Shown here one piece after another: positions 57,345-64,000 of a stretch of 64,000 bases of DNA. Position numbers and translations under genes: made by a program. The stretch's first letter is position 1; each line of letters starts with the position of its first letter. The DNA is from Cryptomeria japonica. Its lineage: Eukaryota > Streptophyta > Pinopsida > Cupressales > Cupressaceae. Under the pieces are notes generated by a model. That model saw only the letters and a program-made list of their open reading frames with translations. It was not told the DNA's origin and ran no database searches. The stretch is from the NCBI RefSeq assembly GCF_030272615.1, contig NC_081405.1:604918177-604982176 (forward strand), given 5' to 3'.

Positions 57345-58025
57345 TTAACTTATGAATCCACCATCAGCCCCTGCATTGGGTAATTCATCCACCCTAGAGT
57401 TACCTTCTCTATAAATGTGATTGATGGTTGTTTTCTTGAAATCCTTGAGGAGGCTTAAAGCTCTTGACAGAATTGCATTAAGCTTCCAGTTAGGAAGAAA
57501 ACCTTTTCTAAGGCCATTGATAATAATAGCCGAATCTCCTTCAATGACGAGCTTTCTAATGCCCCTATTTTGACACAAGAGGAGCCCTTCAACTAAGGCT
57601 AAAATTTATGCTTTATTATTGGATTCAATCCCTATAGGTTTGGCCATTATAGCTAATTCCCTTCCAGCATCATCATGCAGACAACATCCGATTCCTACAG
57701 GACTCGAGTTCCCATGAGAAGCACCATCGAAGTTAATCTTAGCCCACCCTTTTTTTGGGACCTTCCATTTGCAGGCTTCTCTTAACTCCTTTTTATTATA
57801 ATTGCTTACTCTTACAAAGGGAGGGATCTTCAGACCTAACCATCTGCCTCTCATTTTCTCATCCCAGTAAGTCATCTCAGAGAGTTTGCTAGGAAATTTA
57901 GAAGTCCTACTATTAAGGGTCTCTACTACTGAGGCTTCAATTTTATTCACAAGTTGGAGCCAATCCATTTTCTTGTTCTTAAAGAGTATCCTATTGCATT
58001 CCTTCCAAAGTTCCCGAATAACCAA
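57345..58025 (-). pseudogene. LINE ORF2: C-terminal RNase H
   Basis: It begins with the linker RELWKECNRILFKNKK and enters RNase H at GWAKINFDGASHGNSSPVGIG (first catalytic Asp). The second catalytic residue, Glu in the pattern NNKAExxAL, is replaced by a stop (NNKA*ILALVEGLL, about 57603-57605). The third, Asp in LVIEGDSAIII, and the last, Asp in GNSRVDELPNAGA, are kept. It ends at GGFIS*. It lies in another frame from the RT. The domain marks this as the RNase H-bearing L1 lineage known in plants. Confidence 0.88.
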
Positions 58026-58079
58026 AGATGGGGCCAGTTTCCATAGTCCTCCAAAGAGGGAGCATTGATGAAGAATAGG

Positions 58080-58899
58080 TCATGCCTGAAACATTCCCAG
58101 AATGGAGTTAGGGAGAGATGAGCTCCATCCTAATTTGTTACATAACCAGAGCCAACAATTGGAGGCATAATTGCAATTGAGGATATGATCCTTATCCTCA
58201 TCTTCTTTTCACATAAAGGGCATCTAATGGGTCCCTCAAAGCCCATTTTCCTAAATTTGTCCATTGTTAGAATCTTATTTTGGAGAGAAAACCATGAAAA
58301 CAATCATTCCTTTGGCAAACACATCTTATCCCAACATAGGACTGAGGGGAAAAAAGTGCTTGAGGAAAGCTACTAAATAAGAATAAGATTATAACCATCT
58401 TTTGAGGTGTACTCTCCTGATTTCATTCCATCCCAGACAAGAGTATCAGACCCCATGTTGAAAGTGACCATTCTCTTTTTAAGGATGTCTTGGAGCATCT
58501 ATTTTTCCAATACTGGGATATCCATGTCATCTAGAGATTTCCATTTCCAACCCTTAACTAGGTCCTTGTCAATTGGCGATATATAATCCTTGACATACCT
58601 ACCCCATGTGGATTCTAGCACTGCTCTGGACGCTTCCAGATTTGTACTCTTATGAAGGGCCTTCAAGCCTCCCCGAGAATCTGTCCAAAAAAGGGATTCT
58701 TCACCATTGCCCAAATTCCAAGATAATTTGTCTAAAATTATTTTCCTGCAATCCACCATAAAATTCCAAATGTGAGAGCCTTTCGGGGGAGAAGATTCCC
58801 TAAAGAGGCTAGAATGGTCACTACCTCCAAGATATTTGTGGTGAGCCCACTTGAGGTGGGGGGATCTGAACATTCTCCAAACTAATTTAGCCCCTAGTG
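58080..58899 (-). pseudogene. LINE ORF2: region between RT and RNase H with zinc-binding motif
   Basis: Frame 58499-58873 encodes HIWNFMVDCRKIILDKLSWN, LGNGEESLFWTDSRGG (typical of the segment after RT: G.G....FW.D.W). Then stops, and GFEGPIRCPLCEKK near 58200-58240, the zf-RVT motif. Not functional. Confidence 0.75.
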
Positions 58900-60655
58900 C
58901 TCTACTTTGGACCTTAATATTCTTAATCCAAATATCCCTTCTGACTTTGGCCTACAAATCTTATCTCAAGCCATAAGGGAGATCTTCTTCTTCTCCTCAG
59001 CACCCTGCCAGAAAAAAGACCTAATATGTCTATTCAATACTTCCTTTTTGGACTAAGGGAGGTTAATACATGATAGCTGATAGATTGGCACCGCTGCCAA
59101 AACTGATTTGACCATGGTAGCTACTCCCAATAGAGGATAGCCACTTGCCTTTCTAGGTTGCTACCTTATTCCTAATCCTATCTATTATTGAATCCCACAA
59201 ATTTGATGAACCATTGCTCTTATCTAGGGGCAGACCTAGATATTTGCAGGGAAGTGTACCCATATTAAAATTCAAAACTTTGCAGATGTCATTTTGTAAG
59301 CAAACTTTAGTTTTAAAAAAGAAGACTTCATATTTAGGTGGATTAATTTCTTATTGAGAAGCCTTAGAGTAAGAGTCTAGGATCTTCTTAAATGCCTTCG
59401 CTTCTCCTAAATCATTGAGCCCATATAACATAGTATCATCCATAAATTGTTGATGCGTAGTAGGATCTAGGTTGCTAGTAATTCGAATACCTGAAATCTA
59501 ACTACTTTCCCTTTCTCTAGAGATCACTCTACCCAATGATTCTGCCATAATGATGAAGAAAAAAAGGATAAGGGATCTCCTTGTCTTAGACCCCTAGAAG
59601 AGCTAAAAAATCTTTCAGGAGTTCCATTGACTAGCACTGAGAATTTTGGAGTTGAGATGCATTCAAATATCTAGTTAATCCATGAAGAGGGGCATCCAAA
59701 GGCTTCTAGTCATTTGCACAAGAATCTCTAGTCCACCTTGTTGTAGGATTTCCTAATGTCTAGTTTTAAGAGCATGCTAGGGGTTCCATTCTTCCGAACA
59801 GAATGAATGGCCTCCTGAGCTATAATAACCCCATCATAAATAGACCTCCTGAGAACAAAACTTGTTTGTTCTTCACTAATCAAAAGAGGAAGGAGTTTCT
59901 GAAGCCCATTAGATAAAGTTTTAAAAAAAAGATTTTATATGGTGTTACACAAAGCAATGGGTCTAAACTCGTCAAAATACTTAGGCTTTTCCTTCTTCGG
60001 GATGAGGGCCAAAAAAATATTATTAATTTCTTTGAGGATATTACCTGAGTTCCTCATGCCATCAAGAGCACCTGTCACCTCCTCCCTTATGAAGGACCAA
60101 CATTTTTGGAAAAAAACTCATCGGGAAGCCATCTAGACTAGGGGGTTTGTCCGGGTTCATCTGCATTAGAGCTGCTTCTACTTCCGCTAAAGAGAATTTT
60201 GCAATCAGATTATGAGTTTGATCCTTACAGAGTAGTTTTGGAATACATTTTAGAAACTTGTCTTGATCTGAGCAGAGAGGAATCAAATTAGAGTTGAGAA
60301 TATTGGAAAAAAATTCTACTGCCTCCCTCGAGATGATCTTAGGATCTTCCACCTCAGAGCCATTACCTATCTTTACCGTAGAAATTTAGTTAATGACTCT
60401 TCTAAGTTTTGCACTATTGTGAAAGAATTTAGTGTTCTTATCTCCTTCATCCAACCATGTCTCCCTGGATTTTTGTTTCCAAAAAACCTCCTCTTTTGCA
60501 AGAATATCTTCTTGTTCAAGAAGGAGTTTCTTTTCTCTAAGAAACAAAACTTCATCCATCCCTTTCCTCATCACCGCTTCATTTACCTCCACTAATTCTA
60601 CTTCCACCTGAGCCTTCTTGTTAAAAATATTACCAAAATGCTCCTTATTCGACAA
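58900..60655 (-). pseudogene. LINE ORF2: reverse transcriptase
   Basis: It opens with a basic linker ([21 protein letters not shown], 60386-60655), then NPDKPPSLDGFPMSFF (60062-60352), FRPIALCNTIYKIF, SMLLKLDIRKSYNKVD, and [21 protein letters not shown]. The catalytic box HQQFMDDTMLYG is at about 59430-59457, with FMDD at 59437-59448. CKYLGLPLD follows. The RT block is nearly collinear with known plant L1 RTs but broken by several stops, including TAG before RFLCK. Confidence 0.88.
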
Positions 60656-60664
60656 AATGAGCTT

Positions 60665-61522
60665 CTACTTAATTATCTTAAGCTTGTTGACTACCTTATA
60701 GATCCCAGACCCATAGACCTCTGCCTCTTTCCACCATTCCTCTAAAAGCCTAATAATATTATCGTCTTTCATCCACATTTGTTCAAATTTAAAAGGACAT
60801 CTTCTTGGTCCTGAGTCACCCAGAATGCTAAGTTGGATCGGAAAATTATCCGAGCCCGAGAAAGGTAAAATTGAGGGTTCTAAGGTATATGTAAAATTGG
60901 TGAGACTACCTGATACAAAGAACCTAACTAGTTTTTTAGCTATATTACTAAAACCTAACCTTATATTGTTCCAAGTAAAGGCATCCTTAACCATGTTAAT
61001 CTCTATCAAGCCACTACGGTGAACCCAATCTACAAAGTCTAAAGTAGCTCTAGAGATTTTGGCTATGCCTCCTCGTTTCTCATATTGATTCATGATAGCA
61101 TTGAAGTCACTTCCTAAAATGAAAAATGGATCCTAGTAGTTTGTAAATTCCTTGATTTCCTTCCAAACTCTTCTTTTGTCCTCATTTAGGGTTGCCCCAA
61201 ACACATTAATAATGAGAAAATCTAGTTTTTGTTTAAAACTGGTAACTCTGCCACTGAACCAATTATTGTGAGACTCTAATAATGAAAACCCAATACTGTG
61301 TGGGTCCCAACTAATGGCCAGACCTCCAAAGGCACCATTATTTGGAATACCTATAATATGTCTAAAGCCTAGTCATTTACCAAAGGAGGCTAAGTCAATT
61401 TTCTCTAATTTGGTTTCTTTTAACATAACTAGATCAGGACTATAGTTAGATAAGTAGCGTTTAAATATCCGTTGCTTGTTAGGGGCATTTATACCCCTAA
61501 CATTCCATGATAATGCTTTCAT
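60665..61522 (-). pseudogene. LINE ORF2: AP endonuclease domain
   Basis: It starts at ATG 61522 with MKALSWNVRGINAPNKQR, the standard opening of plant L1 endonucleases. LVMLKETKL carries the catalytic Glu position, and a TGA follows at FGK*LGF, where Trp is expected. Later motifs: NNGAFGGLAISWD, ILGSDFNAIMNQYEKRGG (usual GDFN), FTWNN, and SGSDNFPIQL in place of the usual SDHxPI, so the catalytic His is Asn. It would nick the target DNA; this copy is dead. Confidence 0.85.
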
Positions 61523-63425
61523 GGTGTTGTGGGAAGGTCCTTCTCCTTCCTTGCATGAAACATATCCATGAGTTTAACCTGGCCTTCAGCTATACCATCA
61601 TTAGCTCTTAGCTCCGATAGGGATTTCCTACCTCTCTTTTTACAGAGTTTGGCACAATCTGAAGTGGCCTTTTCCCCATTCCATTGTACAATTCCTAATG
61701 CTTCCAAATTTGCACCTTTTTCTTTGTCTTCTAACTCTATTATGAGGGCTTCCATATTCGTGACCTTAAGGGGATGGGTAAAATTCATAATCCCTTTCCT
61801 CAGCAACCTTTTCTATAGTTCTAGCTCATCTTTGTCTACTAATTCATCCACTAAATTCTCTAGGATGTCCTCGGTGACTAAATCACATAAATAATTGATA
61901 ATACAATTTACCTCTTCCTCTTTATGAACCACATCTGCCTCTTGTTCACCCTTATCCAAACTATTGGGAGCTTCCAATGATTGGGAGGAACCATTAACTC
62001 CCAGATTACTCCTGACTTTCACACCAGCATCTTGTTCAAGGATAAGAGTCATATCTTCCTCCTCCCCAGCTACCCAATAATTAGTATCAAGATTGATTTC
62101 ACCCTTACTATCCTAAGATAAGTTTTTAAATTCTTCCCTAACAACCACTTCAAGGGCACAACCATTCTTCATTTTCTTAGAGTTTGAAACCCTCCCCTGC
62201 ATATTCTTCAAAATATCCTCATGGGATAGCAAGGGAGAAGGATTCATCCCCTCATCCATACTCTGGTCTCCTATAATTTCCCCTTCTTCTACCCCATCAT
62301 CCTGCCCTATCGTTGGAGGGTTATCCTTAATCACAAACCCTCCCTTATCCAAATTGAAACAAATATCCATCTTAGGGATTGCACTAGGGTTTTTTTGAGA
62401 AGGACAAACTTCTAAAATTGGTTCAGGTGCTAAGTCTAGATCTAGAATCCCTTTATAAAATTCAGGGTAAATAAGGAAAGATGATTCCCTAGTTCTAATT
62501 TCAATAGGGCTGAGTGAATTCACACTAATATCCATATTAATTATTAATACACATTCTGAATACTTCCTATCTTTGTCACTAATCTCTATGAATTTTCCTA
62601 AATGATTTCCTATTTTCCTAATAATTTCTTTATCCATTAATTCTACTAGTAAGTTGGGGATCAAAACCGATCTATCTAGTTTAAATGACTCTAATTTTTT
62701 TGGATTGAAAGCAATTTGTCATTCTAAAAATTTAAAATCAAAGCCTTTAAAAATCGGAGACGTACTTGTTAAGAATTCATTCTTATGCCTAGCATTTCTA
62801 CAGTCAATATAAAGAAAACCCTCAAACAAGATAGCAATACTCGCTATCCAATTGAAGGAAGACTTGAACCAATCTACAATTACCACTTACGGGACTCCAA
62901 GTCTGCACCATCTAGCAAAAACCCCAAATATTTTGCAAGATTGTTGAATCCTTTTAACCAAACTGTCATTGATTTCCAGCACATTTTTCTCTTCTGATTT
63001 AGGGTTCAACATCATATTCGGCTTTACCGTCGTGGGTCTGGGAGGAGGCAAAGATTTGAGATTCTTGCCTTCCTCCACAGAAATCTTATTGTCTGGCATA
63101 ATTACCACCTAATCTCCAATTATCTGAATTCCCTTTATATTTATTTTTATTTGGCTTGATTCGGGGAACCATTTTTTAAAAACCTTCCTCAAGATTCTGC
63201 AAATGGGTAAACCTGTTGGAGATAGTCGACCTAATGAAGCCTTCCTGGCAAAGGGTATTATGTTTGTCATGACCTCCATTTCTAAAAAATGGTAAACCTT
63301 TCATAGAATCCCTCTGATATCTCCTTGGTTTCACCATCTGCCATTTCGATTTTGCCTAAGGCAAGAGAGCCCAGTTCCCCGAATTGTAAGATGAAACCGC
63401 ATATTTTGTTCGCTCGAAAAACCAT
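61519..63425 (-). pseudogene. LINE ORF1 (DUF4283-like)
   Basis: A likely start is MVFRANKICGFILQFGEL at 63425; a frameshift follows near 63280. From there one frame runs to 61519 with in-frame stops at about 63110, 62887, 62113 and 61813. Conserved flavour: PFARKASLGRLSPTGLPICR with RKVFKKWF, as in the DUF4283 domain of plant LINE gag-like proteins; then a long acidic linker (DDGVEEGEIIGDQS) and a basic KKRGRKSLSELR near the end. ORF1 proteins coat LINE RNA. The frame ends TGA, overlapping the ORF2 ATG by ATGA. Confidence 0.75.
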
Positions 63426-63525
63426 TTTTTTGTTCGATGTCTGGATGTTTTCGCAAAGGATATCGCAGAGCCATTTAAAAAAAAAAAAATTAAACTTTTT
63501 GATAAGGATATCCACACACGTGGAA

Positions 63526-64000
63526 TATTATGACTTAAGAACTATAACTCTAATCTTTTTATGAAGTTGTAATATTACGAGTTATCATGAATGTTCAAAA
63601 GTATGAAAAATTATAAAATTGGTAACTTTGGAAAAGAAATTGAAGATTTTGGTGCTTTGTTTTGGCTTACATCATTTGAAATGGGTATCGACACGATTCT
63701 TCATTTATAATAATGAAATCTTTGAGTATTAAAACTTAATGATAATGTTATAATTTATGGAAGTGGATGAATATACAGTTTAGATTAAAAAAAAGATAAA
63801 TATTCAATGTACTTTTTCTTTGTTGAATAATTTTATAAAAATAATATTTGAAATAAAAAGGCAATTAAATATTTTAAAATAGATAGGAAATTACAAGATT
63901 TTTTGTTGAAATTTGAGATTAAATGTTGTAAAGATCTATTTAACATGGAGTGAAATGAATTTCTTTGAGTTAAACGAAATAATTTTTTCTACATAAAATT
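63526..64000. other. AT-rich spacer right of the LINE
   Basis: Presumed pre-insertion DNA continuing from 54452. No gene is seen. Confidence 0.5.

Larger units (their letters stand above)
54466..63512 (-). mobile_element. LINE (plant L1 type with RNase H), about 9.0 kb
   Basis: Flanked by CACACACTTGGAA (54453-54465) and CACACACGTGGAA (63513-63525), a 13-bp duplication with one mismatch. In sense the 5' end is GGATATCCTTATC, close to the start of ORF1, and the 3' end is ...GTAATAAATAAAAA, a short A-rich tail. The order is ORF1 (nucleic-acid binding), then ORF2 with endonuclease, RT, zinc-knuckle region and RNase H, then a long 3' part. Stops and frameshifts are scattered throughout. The length is well above the usual 6-7 kb because of the 2.9 kb after RNase H. 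Confidence 0.8.

Overview
The window looks like nuclear DNA from a seed plant with a large, repeat-rich genome. A conifer or other gymnosperm is my best guess, from long AT-rich spacers, deeply nested LTR retrotransposons, plant-type LINEs and one intron-containing plant enzyme gene in 64 kb. There are no operons, organelle genes or rRNA genes. Species assignment is inference.

Bases 1 to 37,896 are one nest of mobile elements. The outermost visible layer is an old minus-strand Ty3/gypsy element. Its 5' LTR ends at 37,896, its gag and protease are scattered over 10,806-28,800, and the rest lies left of the window. Four insertions split it. (1) A plus-strand Ty1/copia element has integrase, RT and RNase H at 717-3145 and an LTR ending at 10,805. 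That LTR holds a 5.0 kb terminal-inverted-repeat (TIR) element (3659-8660) carrying a 3.2 kb palindromic satellite, and bases 1-716 look like the end of a second element of the same TIR family. (2) A minus-strand copia element (11,651-17,304) has both LTRs, gag, protease and integrase but no reverse transcriptase. (3) A decayed solo LTR (18,439-27,230) was itself split by a chromodomain-bearing gypsy element (18,495-26,545), which contains a 1.8 kb insert with a 9-bp target duplication. (4) A second, younger chromodomain gypsy element (29,825-37,720) sits inside the outer 5' LTR. Target-site duplications can be read for most of these insertions.

Bases 37,897 to 54,452 are the host island. It holds a three-exon 2-oxoglutarate/Fe(II) dioxygenase gene on the minus strand (42,778-45,145) with consistent splice sites, a TATA box and a polyadenylation signal. 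I see no break in it. Around it are LINE remnants, a solo LTR with TSD GACAT (46,766-47,990), a tRNA-derived SINE with a perfect 17-bp duplication (48,165-48,357), CCCTAA-rich telomere-like tracts, minisatellites, and a decayed duplicate of the last exon of the dioxygenase gene (51,515-51,731) with its 3' flank.

Bases 54,466 to 63,512 are a minus-strand LINE flanked by a 13-bp duplication (one mismatch). It has ORF1, then an endonuclease-RT-RNase H ORF2 that overlaps ORF1 by ATGA, all broken by stops. An unusually long 3' part of about 2.9 kb carries an unrecognised open frame. The right-hand end is AT-rich DNA with nothing recognisable.

Almost every mobile-element gene is inactivated by stop codons or frameshifts. 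The dioxygenase is the only gene that looks functional. All alignments were done by eye.
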